This document shows positions 17,581 to 26,814 of a stretch of 64,000 nucleotides of DNA, piece by piece (positions within the stretch are counted from its first letter, which is position 1; each line of letters opens with the position of its first letter). Origin of the DNA: an uncultured Sphingobacteriaceae bacterium (GTDB taxonomy: Bacteria; Bacteroidota; Bacteroidia; Sphingobacteriales; Sphingobacteriaceae); NCBI GenBank assembly GCA_946887045.1, contig CAMPKC010000018.1, positions 1-64,000 of the forward strand. Reading direction: 5' to 3'. Made by a program: the position numbers and the translations under genes. The notes beneath the pieces are model-generated. The model had not been told where the DNA came from, did no database searches, and saw nothing but the letters and a program-made list of their open reading frames with translations.

Positions 17581-17732
17581 GTCTTAACTGTGTTTAATTT
17601 CTAGTTAAACAGTGGAGTTGTATTTAAGTTTATCGCATATTTTAAAACCCCAAAAAATATATTTTTTGGAGCTATTGTATTGAAAAATAATCTTTTTGCA
17701 TCCAAAATTCTCTTTGTACAAATAAAAAAAAT

Positions 17733-17776
17733 TATATTTGCATCATCTGAGAGAGGGGACGTGTGTCCCCTCTTTT
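17733..17776 (+). promoter_or_regulatory. rimP operon promoter and leader hairpin (possible attenuator)
   Basis: TATATTTG (17733-17740) is followed by a perfect 9-bp stem AGAGGGGAC/GTCCCCTCT (17752-17760 with 17765-17773) and TTTTATTTT. The hairpin looks like an intrinsic terminator placed about 6 nt after the expected transcript start and 30 nt before rimP. Confidence 0.6.
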
Positions 17777-17803
17777 ATTTTGGATACTTTTTGTAGAGTT
17801 AAA

Positions 17804-18268
17804 ATGAATATTGAGCAAAGGGTAATTGATTTAGTTGAGGAAAAGATTTCAGATCGGCCAGATTTGTTTTTGGTTGATGTGAAAATGCACTCAAACGGTA
17901 AGCTTATTATTATGGTGGACGGAGATAAGGGTATCGGGGTTGGAGATTGCGCTGCTATAAGCCGGCATGTTGGGTATCATTTGGAAGAAGAAAACGTTAT
18001 AGAGCAGGCATATAATTTAGAGGTTTCATCTCCCGGGCTTGATACGCCGCTGACTATGAAACGCCAGTATGAAAAGAATATCGGCCGGAATTTGGGAATT
18101 AAACAGCCTGAAGCTAAATCAAGAGAAGGTAAACTTCTGAATGTTACCGAGGAAGGTGTTACAATAGAAGAGAAAGTAAAAGAAAAAGGAAAAAAAGCAG
18201 AAGTTATAGAGAGCTTTATTCCTTTTAGTGAGATAACAGAAACAAAGGTTTTAATTTCATTTAAGTAA
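17804..18268 (+). CDS. rimP: Ribosome maturation factor RimP
   Basis: The protein has 154 residues from the ATG at 17804 (a longer in-frame opening would run through the leader hairpin and is rejected). It has the N-terminal alpha/beta domain with VDVKMHSNGKLIIMVDGDKG and the EVSSPGLDTPL motif, then an SH3-like C-terminal domain. It assists 30S subunit assembly. First gene of rimP-nusA-infB, 4 nt before nusA. Confidence 0.95.
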   Translation: MNIEQRVIDLVEEKISDRPDLFLVDVKMHSNGKLIIMVDGDKGIGVGDCAAISRHVGYHLEEENVIEQAYNLEVSSPGLDTPLTMKRQYEKNIGRNLGIKQPEAKSREGKLLNVTEEGVTIEEKVKEKGKKAEVIESFIPFSEITETKVLISFK

Positions 18269-18272
18269 AAAA

Positions 18273-19508
18273 ATGAGCAATATTAATTTGATTGATTCCT
18301 TTCAGGAATTCAAAGATTTTAAAAACATTGACAGGCCTACGGTTATTAGTGTACTGGAAGAAGTTTTCCGCAGTATGATCCGTAAGAAATATGGAACAGA
18401 CGAAAATTGCGATGTAATCGTGAACCCTGATAACGGAGATTTAGAGATATGGCGGACGAGAACCGTAATGGAAGATGGGTTCTCTGAGGATGATGATCTT
18501 GAGATTGAATTGGCTGATGTACATAAAATTGATCCCGATTTAGAAGTGGGAGATGATTTCATAGAGCAAATAACACTTGAAAGCTTCGGTCGTCGTGCAA
18601 TTTTAGCTGCCCGTCAAACTCTTGTATCAAAAATTCTTGAGCTTGAAAAAGATGAAATATTCAAAAAATATAAGGATAGGGTAGGCGAGATTATTACTGG
18701 TGAAGTTTACCAGGTATGGAAAAAGGAAACACTGGTACTTGATGATGAAGGTAATGAGTTAATTATGCCTAAGACGGAGCAAATACCTGCTGATTATTTC
18801 AAAAAAGGGGATTCCCTGCGTGCAGTTATCTCTAAGGTTGAGATGATTAATAGCAATCCAAAGATCATTATCTCGCGTACCGCGCCAGAATTCTTGCAGC
18901 GTTTGTTTGAAATGGAAGTTCCCGAGATTTTTGATGGTTTAATTATCATAAAGAAAATTGTTCGTGAACCAGGAGAACGTGCCAAAGTGGCTGTTGAATC
19001 ATACGATGATAGAATTGACCCGGTAGGTGCTTGCGTTGGTATGAAAGGATCTAGGATTCATGGAATAGTTCGCGAGCTAAAAAATGAAAATATTGATGTT
19101 ATCAATTACACAAACAATAATTCATTATACATTCAACGCGCGCTAAGTCCTGCTAAGATTACTTCCATCAAACTTGATGATGAAGAGAAAAGAGCAGCGG
19201 TGTATTTGAAGCCTGATCAGGTTTCACTAGCTATTGGACGTGGTGGACATAATATCAAACTTGCAGGTAAGTTAACCGGCTATGAAATTGATGTTTACAG
19301 AGAGTCTGATGTTGATGATGAAGACGTGGATTTAGAAGAATTCTCTGATGAAATAGATGGTTGGATTATTGATGAGTTTAAAAGAATCGGTTTAGATACT
19401 GCTAAATCAGTGATTGAGTTGTCAGTTGATGAATTGGTTAGGCGTACCGATTTGGAAGAGAGTACAGTGAAAGAAGTGGTAGGAATATTGAGGTCTGAAT
19501 TTGAATAA
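18273..19508 (+). CDS. nusA: Transcription termination/antitermination factor NusA
   Basis: At 411 residues, it binds RNA polymerase and modulates pausing, termination and antitermination. The N-terminal RNA polymerase-binding domain (1-125) is followed by an S1 domain (GEIITGEVYQVWK, about 135-200) and two KH domains (about 230-345: DPVGACVGMKGSRI, IGRGGHNIKLAGKL). The C-terminus is short, with one acidic helical segment rather than the two repeats of E. coli. Middle gene of rimP-nusA-infB. Confidence 0.97.
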   Translation: MSNINLIDSFQEFKDFKNIDRPTVISVLEEVFRSMIRKKYGTDENCDVIVNPDNGDLEIWRTRTVMEDGFSEDDDLEIELADVHKIDPDLEVGDDFIEQITLESFGRRAILAARQTLVSKILELEKDEIFKKYKDRVGEIITGEVYQVWKKETLVLDDEGNELIMPKTEQIPADYFKKGDSLRAVISKVEMINSNPKIIISRTAPEFLQRLFEMEVPEIFDGLIIIKKIVREPGERAKVAVESYDDRIDPVGACVGMKGSRIHGIVRELKNENIDVINYTNNNSLYIQRALSPAKITSIKLDDEEKRAAVYLKPDQVSLAIGRGGHNIKLAGKLTGYEIDVYRESDVDDEDVDLEEFSDEIDGWIIDEFKRIGLDTAKSVIELSVDELVRRTDLEESTVKEVVGILRSEFE

Positions 19509-19550
19509 TAAGTTGATCAGGTTTAACTGCTCAATAACAATATAAAAATG

Positions 19551-19558
19551 TACTTTTG
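19551..19558 (+). promoter_or_regulatory. Candidate internal promoter for infB (TACTTTTG)
   Basis: An exact TAnnTTTG match within the palindrome TGTACTTTTGTACA (19549-19562), 30 nt before infB, in the 80-nt nusA-infB gap. Confidence 0.4.
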
Positions 19559-19588
19559 TACAAATTTTTTAAGAGGTAATTTTTTTTG

Positions 19589-22500
19589 ATGTCAGAAAGT
19601 AAAAGCATAAACTTACTTAAAGCTGCTAAAGAGCTGAATATCGGCTTAGCAACCGCGGTAGAGTCATTAACTAAAAAGGGCTATAAGGTTGAACCTAAGC
19701 CTAATACAAAGCTCACCGAGGAAATGTACGAGGTCCTGCTGAAAGAGTATCAGGGCGATAAAATCGTACGTGAAGAAGCAAGACAGATTGTTATAGGCAA
19801 AATACGTCGTGATGATGCGCCTCTTTCTACACCAGAAAGACCAGAACCTCGTCGTGGAAACGACTTTGAACAGGAAGAAATCCTAATAAAAAATACAGGG
19901 TCTTTTATTCCACCCCCAGCCGAGAAACCTGAGCCGGAAACTGCTCCAGCTCCAAAAGAGAGCCAGGAGGAAGGCACATTGCCCGGAGTTAAAGTTGTAG
20001 GCAGAATAGACCTCGATGCCCTGAAAAATAAGGGACGTGGTGAAGCCAGCGAAAAGAAAGAAAGTAAGGCAGAGGAGCCTGCTCCAGCGACGATAGTTAC
20101 TCAGCAACCGGACATTGTGCCTGAGCATGAGCCGGAAATGAAGCAGGAACCCTTACCGGTTGTGGAGGAGGTAAAACCTGAAATTAAGCCAGAGCCGATA
20201 GTTGAAGCGCCTGAACCAGAGGTGGTTAAGGCGGAGGAGCCAAAGCCTGCAGAAGAGGAGAGAGTTGTTTCAACTCCTGAACCTGTAAATATTACTCCTG
20301 AAGAACCGGTTTCAAAGAAAGCTGAACCGATAGAGCCAGTTGAAGAGGGCGACGATGTCATTCGTGCGAAAGCACAACGCCTTACAGGTCCGAATGTGAT
20401 TGGTAAAATTGATTTGTCAAATCAACAATCCAGTCGTCGTAAAGACCAGCCGATTGCGTCTTCTTCAAATGTTGCCGGAAACGATCATAAGCGCAAGCGC
20501 AAACGTAAAGAAGGTGGCCCTCAGGGTCAGCCCGGTCAGGCTCCTTCAGCACAAGGACAGCCAGGGACCCGTCCGGCAGCTTCCGGTCAACAAGGAACTC
20601 GCCCACCTGCGGCAGGAGGAACCGGAGAAACTAAATCTCAGCATCCGGGACGTCCAGATTTCAGAGGTCGCAAAGCACAGATGGGCGAACGATCATCGGG
20701 AGGAGGGTCTAAAGAAGAACCAACAGAAAAAGAAATACAAGATCAGATTAAAGCAACCCTTGCACGTTTAAGCGGAGCGGGGAAATCTGGTAAATTTGCA
20801 CAACGTGCTAAGTTTCGTCGTCAAAAGCGAGATGATGTCGCTCAATCAGCGGAAGATGCTGCATTGGAAAGTGAACTTCAATCAAAAGTACTTAAGACCA
20901 CAGAATTTGTTACGGCAAATGAATTGGCAAGTATGATTGATGTGCCTGTTACTCAAATCATTTCAACATGTATGAGTTTAGGTATGTTCGTATCTATTAA
21001 CCAAAGATTGGATGCAGAAACTCTTACTATCGTTGCGGATGAGTTTGGATATGTAATAGAATTTGTAAAACCAGAAGACGAAGAAGCGAGTCTTGAACAG
21101 GAGGATGCAGAGGAAGATTTAATTCCAAGAGCACCCATTGTTACTGTGATGGGTCACGTCGATCATGGTAAAACATCCCTACTGGATTTTGTTCGTAAAA
21201 CAAACGTTCTTGGTGGTGAGGCAGGTGGTATTACTCAGCATATAGGAGCCTACGCTGTAACACTTGAAGACGGTAGAAAAATAACTTTCTTAGATACACC
21301 GGGTCACGAAGCCTTTACGGCGATGCGTGCTCGTGGTGCTAAGGTAACAGATATTGCAATTATTGTAATTGCGGCGGATGATAGCGTGATGCCTCAAACA
21401 CGTGAAGCAATTAATCATGCTCAGGCTGCAGGCGTGCCAATCGTATTTGCGTTCAGTAAAGTTGATAAACCAGGTGCCAACTCGGATCGGATTCGTGAAC
21501 AGTTATCTGCCATGAATATTCTGGTAGAGGACTGGGGTGGAAAATACCAGTCTCAAGAGATTTCCGGTAAAACGGGTATGGGCGTTGACCTATTGCTTGA
21601 AAAAGTATTGTTGGAGGCTGAGTTATTAGAACTTAAGGCTAATCCTAACAAACGCGCCACCGGTACCGTAATTGAGGCCGCTTTGGATAAAGGACGTGGT
21701 ATTGTTACTACTGTTTTAATTCAGGCAGGTACGCTTAAAGTTGGTGATCCAATATTAGCGGGAAGCTTTAGCGGAAGGGTAAAGGCATTAACTAACGAAC
21801 GTGGCCAGAAAGTTGATAAGGCTGGTCCTTCAACTCCTGTGCAGGTTCTTGGTATGCAGGGTGCTCCAACGGCAGGTGATAAGTTTAATGCTTTAGCAAG
21901 TGAAGTTGAAGCCCGTGATATTGCAAATAAGCGTTTGCAGTTACAACGCGAGCAGGGCTTACGTACGCAGAAACATATTACACTTGATGAAATTGGTCGT
22001 CGTTTAGCAATCGGTAACTTTAAAGAGCTTAATATCATTGTTAAAGGTGATGTGGACGGATCAATCGAAGCATTGTCCGATTCATTATTGAAGTTATCTA
22101 CCGAGCAGATACAAGTTAATATTATCCACAAATCAGTTGGTCAAATATCCGAATCGGATGTATTGTTAGCTTCTGCTTCCGATGCGATTATTATAGGATT
22201 CCAGGTACGACCTTCGAGCGGCGCTCGTAAGCTTGCCGAGCAGGAAGAAATAGATATTCGTCTATATTCTATTATTTACGATGCTATCAACGAAGTGAAG
22301 GCTGCGATGGAAGGTATGCTTGCTCCGGAATTTGAAGAGCAGATTACTGCAAATGTTGAAATTCGCGAAACTTTCAAAATCTCTAAGGTGGGCACAATCG
22401 CAGGATGTATGGTTCTTGACGGTAAGATTAACCGAAATAGTAACATTCGTATTATTCGCGACGGTGTAGTTGTCTATACAGGGCAGCTTGCTTCCTTGAA

Positions 22501-22633
22501 ACGATTTAAAGACGATGTGAAGGAAGTTTCCAAAGGCTACGAATGTGGTCTGAATATCCAGAACTTCAATGACATTAAAGAAGGAGATATTGTTGAGGCT
22601 TACGAACAAGTTGAGGTTAAACGTAAGTTGTAA
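19589..22633 (+). CDS. infB: Translation initiation factor IF-2
   Basis: The 1014-residue GTPase delivers initiator tRNA to the ribosome. An N-terminal IF2N domain is followed by a long Pro/Glu/Lys- and Gln/Gly-rich linker (about 75-400), a second IF2N-like region, and the G domain: G1 GHVDHGKTS near residue 522, G3 DTPGHEAF, G4 SKVDKPGA. Domains II-IV with the fMet-tRNA-binding C-terminus follow. ATG at 19589 is preferred over an adjacent upstream TTG. Last gene of the operon. Confidence 0.98.
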   Translation: MSESKSINLLKAAKELNIGLATAVESLTKKGYKVEPKPNTKLTEEMYEVLLKEYQGDKIVREEARQIVIGKIRRDDAPLSTPERPEPRRGNDFEQEEILIKNTGSFIPPPAEKPEPETAPAPKESQEEGTLPGVKVVGRIDLDALKNKGRGEASEKKESKAEEPAPATIVTQQPDIVPEHEPEMKQEPLPVVEEVKPEIKPEPIVEAPEPEVVKAEEPKPAEEERVVSTPEPVNITPEEPVSKKAEPIEPVEEGDDVIRAKAQRLTGPNVIGKIDLSNQQSSRRKDQPIASSSNVAGNDHKRKRKRKEGGPQGQPGQAPSAQGQPGTRPAASGQQGTRPPAAGGTGETKSQHPGRPDFRGRKAQMGERSSGGGSKEEPTEKEIQDQIKATLARLSGAGKSGKFAQRAKFRRQKRDDVAQSAEDAALESELQSKVLKTTEFVTANELASMIDVPVTQIISTCMSLGMFVSINQRLDAETLTIVADEFGYVIEFVKPEDEEASLEQEDAEEDLIPRAPIVTVMGHVDHGKTSLLDFVRKTNVLGGEAGGITQHIGAYAVTLEDGRKITFLDTPGHEAFTAMRARGAKVTDIAIIVIAADDSVMPQTREAINHAQAAGVPIVFAFSKVDKPGANSDRIREQLSAMNILVEDWGGKYQSQEISGKTGMGVDLLLEKVLLEAELLELKANPNKRATGTVIEAALDKGRGIVTTVLIQAGTLKVGDPILAGSFSGRVKALTNERGQKVDKAGPSTPVQVLGMQGAPTAGDKFNALASEVEARDIANKRLQLQREQGLRTQKHITLDEIGRRLAIGNFKELNIIVKGDVDGSIEALSDSLLKLSTEQIQVNIIHKSVGQISESDVLLASASDAIIIGFQVRPSSGARKLAEQEEIDIRLYSIIYDAINEVKAAMEGMLAPEFEEQITANVEIRETFKISKVGTIAGCMVLDGKINRNSNIRIIRDGVVVYTGQLASLKRFKDDVKEVSKGYECGLNIQNFNDIKEGDIVEAYEQVEVKRKL

Positions 22634-22655
22634 CTGAAACAAGATAATCAAAATA

Positions 22656-22690
22656 AAAATGGCTCGGGGAATATTCCCGAGCCATTTTGT
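22656..22690 (+). terminator. Terminator of the rimP-nusA-infB operon
   Basis: AAAATGGCTCGGG pairs with CCCGAGCCATTTT, with two more pairs at the top of the stem, ending in TTTTGTT. A symmetric A/T frame suggests bidirectional action with the convergent LUD gene. Confidence 0.93.
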
Positions 22691-22781
22691 TATCAGTTTG
22701 AATCCTATTCGTCCTAAAGCCGTGATCTCACGCAGTGTTAACCCGATCTTTTGTTGGAAGTCCTTATCTCTGCCAACAGTA

Positions 22782-23423
22782 CTAATTCGAGTCGTCCAGT
22801 AAAAAAACAATCAGTTCCTTGGGCCCGTGTGCACCGAGCACAAGCGTCTTCTCGATATCAGCTGTACGGCTTGGTCCTGTGATGTTAGAAACTAAAGTGG
22901 GCAGACTTTCTCCATATTTGATCTTTAGGAGCTTAAAAGCGTCTTTAAGATCTAATACGAGCTGAGATGTAAAAGCAATAACCACATGATGATGCGGATA
23001 TATACTCAATCTCCGTCCTGCCTCGTTTCCATTTGAAATCAAAACACTTCCATTGCGGGCTATCAGCGATTCACATAAGGTGATGCCGACTTCAGCCTGT
23101 AAGAAGTCGGTATCAGTGCTGTAGAATGGGAATTCGTACAGACCTAACATTTTCTGGAGCTCGGGCTCCCAACAGTAAATTTTTCTCCAATTTTTCTCGT
23201 CTGCTAAAAGAAGCAGGTTTTCAATAAATTGAAACTCATCTTCGCAAAAAATAAATTTGCCGGCAACTAGTGTAAGCTGTTCCGCAAAAAGTACTTCTAA
23301 CAGATCCTGATGGTCTTCATATAAAGGTGCTTCTTCTAAGTTGGGGTACGGATTGTCGCGCTTTTCTAATAGCGCTTTCCGTATTTTCTTTAGCATCTTT
23401 TCTTTGGAAGTTGTTTCTTTCAT
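22782..23423 (-). CDS. LUD domain protein (LutC/YkgG-like)
   Basis: The 213-residue protein has the LUD fold signature: EVGITLCESLIARNGSVLIS and RRLSIYPHHHVVIA, then GPSRTADIEKTLVLGAHGP at the C-terminus, as in LutC of the L-lactate oxidation complex. The partner genes lutA and lutB are not adjacent, so a role in lactate utilisation is only inferred. It follows ftsH on the same strand, but a strong terminator separates them. Confidence 0.85.
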   Translation of the reverse strand: MKETTSKEKMLKKIRKALLEKRDNPYPNLEEAPLYEDHQDLLEVLFAEQLTLVAGKFIFCEDEFQFIENLLLLADEKNWRKIYCWEPELQKMLGLYEFPFYSTDTDFLQAEVGITLCESLIARNGSVLISNGNEAGRRLSIYPHHHVVIAFTSQLVLDLKDAFKLLKIKYGESLPTLVSNITGPSRTADIEKTLVLGAHGPKELIVFLLDDSN

Positions 23424-23461
23424 TTCGATTTACAAAAATGAGTTATAGCAATATCAATTCA

Positions 23462-23490
23462 AAGAAAAAGCCCCGGATTTCGGGGCTTTT
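23462..23490 (-). terminator. ftsH terminator
   Basis: AAAAGCCCCG and CGGGGCTTTT form a perfect 10-bp stem with a 5-nt loop, followed on the minus strand by TTTCTTTG. Confidence 0.92.
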
Positions 23491-23507
23491 TACAATTATT
23501 ATTCTTT

Positions 23508-25595
23508 TTATAAGTCCGTCTCGGAGCTTTTTAGAGGTTCTGTCGTATCGCCAACCGGCTCGGGATGCAGATTTTCCGCAACAAGAGATTGGTTGCCGCT
23601 GTCATCTCCGTTTACAAACTCATCGTATGTTGTCCGGTTATCAAAAGGACGTTTACCTAAAATTTCCTCCAGGTCACTTTGAAACAGAATTTCTTTTTCC
23701 AGAAGTTTCTGAGCAAGTTTTTCGAGTCCTTCACGCTTTTCGTTCAACAATGACTTGGTACGATCGTATACCGAACGGATTAACACTCTTACTTCCTCGT
23801 CGATTAGCTCCGAAGTTTTCTCAGAATATGGTTTATTAAACTGATCCTGCTGATCGTTGAAAGATATGTTACCTACTTTATCGTTCATCCCGTAAAGGGT
23901 GATCATGGCATATGATAGTTTTGTAATTCTTTCAAGGTCATTTTGAGCTCCTGTGGATATTTTACTAAATACAATATCTTCAGCTACACGGCCACCCATC
24001 GTCATACACATTCCATCAATAAGTTGTTCTGTTGTATATAAGAACTGTTCTTTCGGTAGGTATTGTGCATAGCCTAAAGCTGCCACACCACGCGGAACAA
24101 TCGACACTTTAACCAATGGGTCTGCGTGTTCGAGGAACCAGCCTGCGATTGCGTGCCCGGCCTCATGATAAGCAACTATGCGCTTCTCATCCGGTGATAT
24201 GATTTTGTTTTTCTTCTCTAATCCACCAATTACACGATCTATTGCATCCTGAAAGTCGTGCATATCAACTGCTGGTTTGTCTTTACGCGCGGCAATTAAA
24301 GCAGCTTCGTTACAAACATTTGCGATTTCAGCACCAGCAAATCCTGGCGTTTGAGCAGAAAGCTTTTTGGGATCTACTTCCTCCGCTAATTTAATAGGTC
24401 CTAAGTGAACCTTGAAAATTTGTTCGCGACCCACTAAATCAGGTTTGTCAATTGAGATCTGTCTGTCGAAACGTCCCGGACGCAAAAGAGCTGAATCTAA
24501 GACATCGGGTCTGTTTGTTGCAGCCATAATAATTATACCTGAATCAGTCCCGAAGCCATCCATCTCCACCAGTAATTGATTCAGAGTATTCTCGCGCTCG
24601 TCATTTCCACCAACTATGTTGTTCTTGCCACGCGCTCTTCCAATTGCGTCAATCTCATCAATAAAGATAATGCAGGGTGCTTTGTCTTTGGCCTGGCGGA
24701 ACAAGTCACGAACACGTGATGCACCTACACCTACAAACATTTCGACGAAATCGGATCCTGATAGAGAGAAGAAAGGTACCTGAGCTTCGCCGGCCACTGC
24801 TTTGGCAAGTAAGGTTTTTCCTGTTCCGGGGGCTCCGACTAATAGTGCTCCTTTCGGGATTTTACCACCCAGGTTGGTGTATTTTTGAGGGTTTTTCAGG
24901 AAATCCACGATTTCCATAACCTCTAATTTTGCTTCTTCAAGACCGGCGACATCGTTGAAGGTTACATTTACCTGCGATTCCTTGTCAAATAAAGTAGCTT
25001 TAGATTTTCCGATATTAAATATCTGGCCACCAGCTCCGCCGCCTGCGCCACCACCCATACGTCGCATAATAAACACCCAGAAGCCGATTAAAAGCAATAC
25101 AGGCAATATAATAGACATGAACCAGCTGGCCCAGAAATTATCTCTGGATTCCGGAATTAAAGGTGTTCTTTGATCCGAGGGAAGATCTTTTTCAGATTCC
25201 CGCAGTTTTGCGGTTAAGGCATCAAATGAACCATCAGTGAATTTGTATTGAGGAGTATTTGGCGGAGTTCCCGAAAAACCTTCCTGCGGCCGTACATCTT
25301 TGTATTTAGGCAGGCTTAGTCTGTCTTTCTTTATGTAAACTTCGACCACCACTAAATCATTGCTTTTGTAAGCTATCAGTTTTTCGACATCACGAGGCTT
25401 AAGCATCTGAGTTTCGAATTCCTGATAGTTGATTTGCTTAGTGCTGGTATTGTTCCAAAAGTATTGTACTGCAAATAATGCTATAATGATAGCAGCGTAC
25501 AACCACATTATATTAAATTTCGGAGGTGCAGGTACTATTTTCTTGCCCGTGCGTTTACGCTGGGGTTTTTTATTATCGGTTTTATTTTCTTTCAT
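23508..25595 (-). CDS. ftsH: ATP-dependent zinc metalloprotease FtsH
   Basis: A 695-residue membrane AAA+ protease that degrades misassembled membrane proteins and some regulators. Two membrane helices flank a periplasmic loop (about residues 28-48 and 150-172). The AAA module has Walker A GAPGTGKT near 233, [10 protein letters not shown] and the second region of homology [20 protein letters not shown]. The zinc site HEAGH lies near 477. The C-terminal tail is acidic. It follows rsfS by 21 nt. Confidence 0.98.
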   Translation of the reverse strand: MKENKTDNKKPQRKRTGKKIVPAPPKFNIMWLYAAIIIALFAVQYFWNNTSTKQINYQEFETQMLKPRDVEKLIAYKSNDLVVVEVYIKKDRLSLPKYKDVRPQEGFSGTPPNTPQYKFTDGSFDALTAKLRESEKDLPSDQRTPLIPESRDNFWASWFMSIILPVLLLIGFWVFIMRRMGGGAGGGAGGQIFNIGKSKATLFDKESQVNVTFNDVAGLEEAKLEVMEIVDFLKNPQKYTNLGGKIPKGALLVGAPGTGKTLLAKAVAGEAQVPFFSLSGSDFVEMFVGVGASRVRDLFRQAKDKAPCIIFIDEIDAIGRARGKNNIVGGNDERENTLNQLLVEMDGFGTDSGIIIMAATNRPDVLDSALLRPGRFDRQISIDKPDLVGREQIFKVHLGPIKLAEEVDPKKLSAQTPGFAGAEIANVCNEAALIAARKDKPAVDMHDFQDAIDRVIGGLEKKNKIISPDEKRIVAYHEAGHAIAGWFLEHADPLVKVSIVPRGVAALGYAQYLPKEQFLYTTEQLIDGMCMTMGGRVAEDIVFSKISTGAQNDLERITKLSYAMITLYGMNDKVGNISFNDQQDQFNKPYSEKTSELIDEEVRVLIRSVYDRTKSLLNEKREGLEKLAQKLLEKEILFQSDLEEILGKRPFDNRTTYDEFVNGDDSGNQSLVAENLHPEPVGDTTEPLKSSETDL

Positions 25596-25616
25596 TTCAA
25601 TTATAGATGGTGGCCA

Positions 25617-25991
25617 TCAGGCACTTTGATAATATTTCATTTCTGCATCTCCCCATAGGTCTTCTATTCCATAGAATTCTCTTTTATCAGTTTTAAAGAT
25701 ATGTACCACCACATCTATGTAATCCAATAAAACCCATTCTCCATGTTCAAGTCCTTCAATTCTGTAAGGGTGCTGCTTGGATGCTTTAAACACTTCTTCT
25801 TCGACGCTCGAGGCTATAGCTTTCACCTGAGTTGAAGATTCAGCATGGCAGACAACGAAATAATCTGCTACTGAACTGTTTATATTTCTTAAATCTAATC
25901 TTACAATTTCATTTCCCTTCTTTTCTTGTATGCCATGTATGGCTAGCTCTGAAGTGAAAGTGGATTCATTAATTGCTTTGTTTTTTAACAT
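25617..25991 (-). CDS. rsfS: Ribosomal silencing factor RsfS
   Basis: The 124-residue protein of the RsfS/YbeB family binds L14 on the 50S subunit and blocks subunit joining in starvation. Typical stretches are LDLRNINSSVADYFVVCHAES and the C-terminal HGEWVLLDYIDVVVHIF. It is the first gene of an rsfS-ftsH pair and is divergent from birA with a 46-nt gap. Confidence 0.94.
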   Translation of the reverse strand: MLKNKAINESTFTSELAIHGIQEKKGNEIVRLDLRNINSSVADYFVVCHAESSTQVKAIASSVEEEVFKASKQHPYRIEGLEHGEWVLLDYIDVVVHIFKTDKREFYGIEDLWGDAEMKYYQSA

Positions 25992-26037
25992 TAAAAAAAA
26001 TTAGTTTTGGATAAATTTAACAATTACTCCGATTAGT

Positions 26038-26808
26038 TTGCAAAATAACACTTTTTCAAGACTATTTGTTGGCCAAAATGTAGTAACATTAAAGCGTGTT
26101 GATTCTACAAATGATTATCTCAAAAAAGAGTTGACAAAATCCACGCCATTGCCCGAGGGCACTGTTATATTGGCAGAAGAACAATTTGCCGGTCGTGGAC
26201 AGGTGAACAACACCTGGTGTTCTGAACCTGGCAAAAATTTAACCTTTAGTCTGTTGTTGCTCCCCACTTTTCTTAGTCCGGAAAAGCAGTTTTTGCTGAA
26301 CCAATCCATAAGTATAGCTATTAACGATGTATTGTTCAAAATTATTGGAGCGGGAGTTAAAATTAAATGGCCAAATGATATTTTTTTTGGAGATTATAAA
26401 TTGGGGGGAGTTTTAATTGAGAATATCCTGCGGGGAAATACTCTTAAATACGCTGTAATTGGTATTGGTTTGAACATCAATCAGTTGGATTTTCCTCCAA
26501 ATATTAAAAATGTTACCTCTTTGAAGAAAATCTTACATCAGGATTATGATATAAATGCTGTACTAGCTGAACTTTGCCAATCAATTGAACGGCGCTATTT
26601 GCAATTGCGAGCCGGTAAACACAGTTTGATTGAACAGCAGTATTTAAAGAGTCTCTATAAACTAAATAAAGTGCACACCTTTAAAATTGGCGAGCAGGAA
26701 GTTGAGGGAATCATTTCCGGTGTCGATAAAAATGGTTTTCTTGAAGTATTATTTGCAGGAGAATTGCGTAAGTATAATTTCAAGGAAATAGCATTCGTAT
26801 ATAAATAA
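26038..26808 (+). CDS. birA: Biotin--[acetyl-CoA-carboxylase] ligase (no DNA-binding domain)
   Basis: At 256 residues, it attaches biotin to biotin carboxyl carrier proteins through biotinyl-AMP. Visible are the substrate-binding VDSTNDYL, the ligase loop GRGQVNNTW and IKWPNDIFFGDYKLGGVLIE. The N-terminal helix-turn-helix of E. coli BirA is absent, so it is not a repressor. No ATG lies in the N-terminal region; TTG at 26038 is the likely start. It begins an apparent operon with the dsbD-like gene 6 nt downstream. Confidence 0.93.
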   Translation: MQNNTFSRLFVGQNVVTLKRVDSTNDYLKKELTKSTPLPEGTVILAEEQFAGRGQVNNTWCSEPGKNLTFSLLLLPTFLSPEKQFLLNQSISIAINDVLFKIIGAGVKIKWPNDIFFGDYKLGGVLIENILRGNTLKYAVIGIGLNINQLDFPPNIKNVTSLKKILHQDYDINAVLAELCQSIERRYLQLRAGKHSLIEQQYLKSLYKLNKVHTFKIGEQEVEGIISGVDKNGFLEVLFAGELRKYNFKEIAFVYK

Positions 26809-26814
26809 ATATTA

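Noticed and set aside
19790..20800. Repeat array or inserted element within infB
   Set aside because: The Pro/Glu/Gln-rich stretch is the variable linker of IF-2 and stays in frame.
22262..22810. 182-codon minus-strand frame at the end of infB
   Set aside because: It is antisense to infB and runs through the infB terminator; no plausible domain.
23433..23440. CATTTTTG on the minus strand as a LUD-gene promoter
   Set aside because: One mismatch and no -33 element; such matches are frequent by chance in AT-rich gaps.
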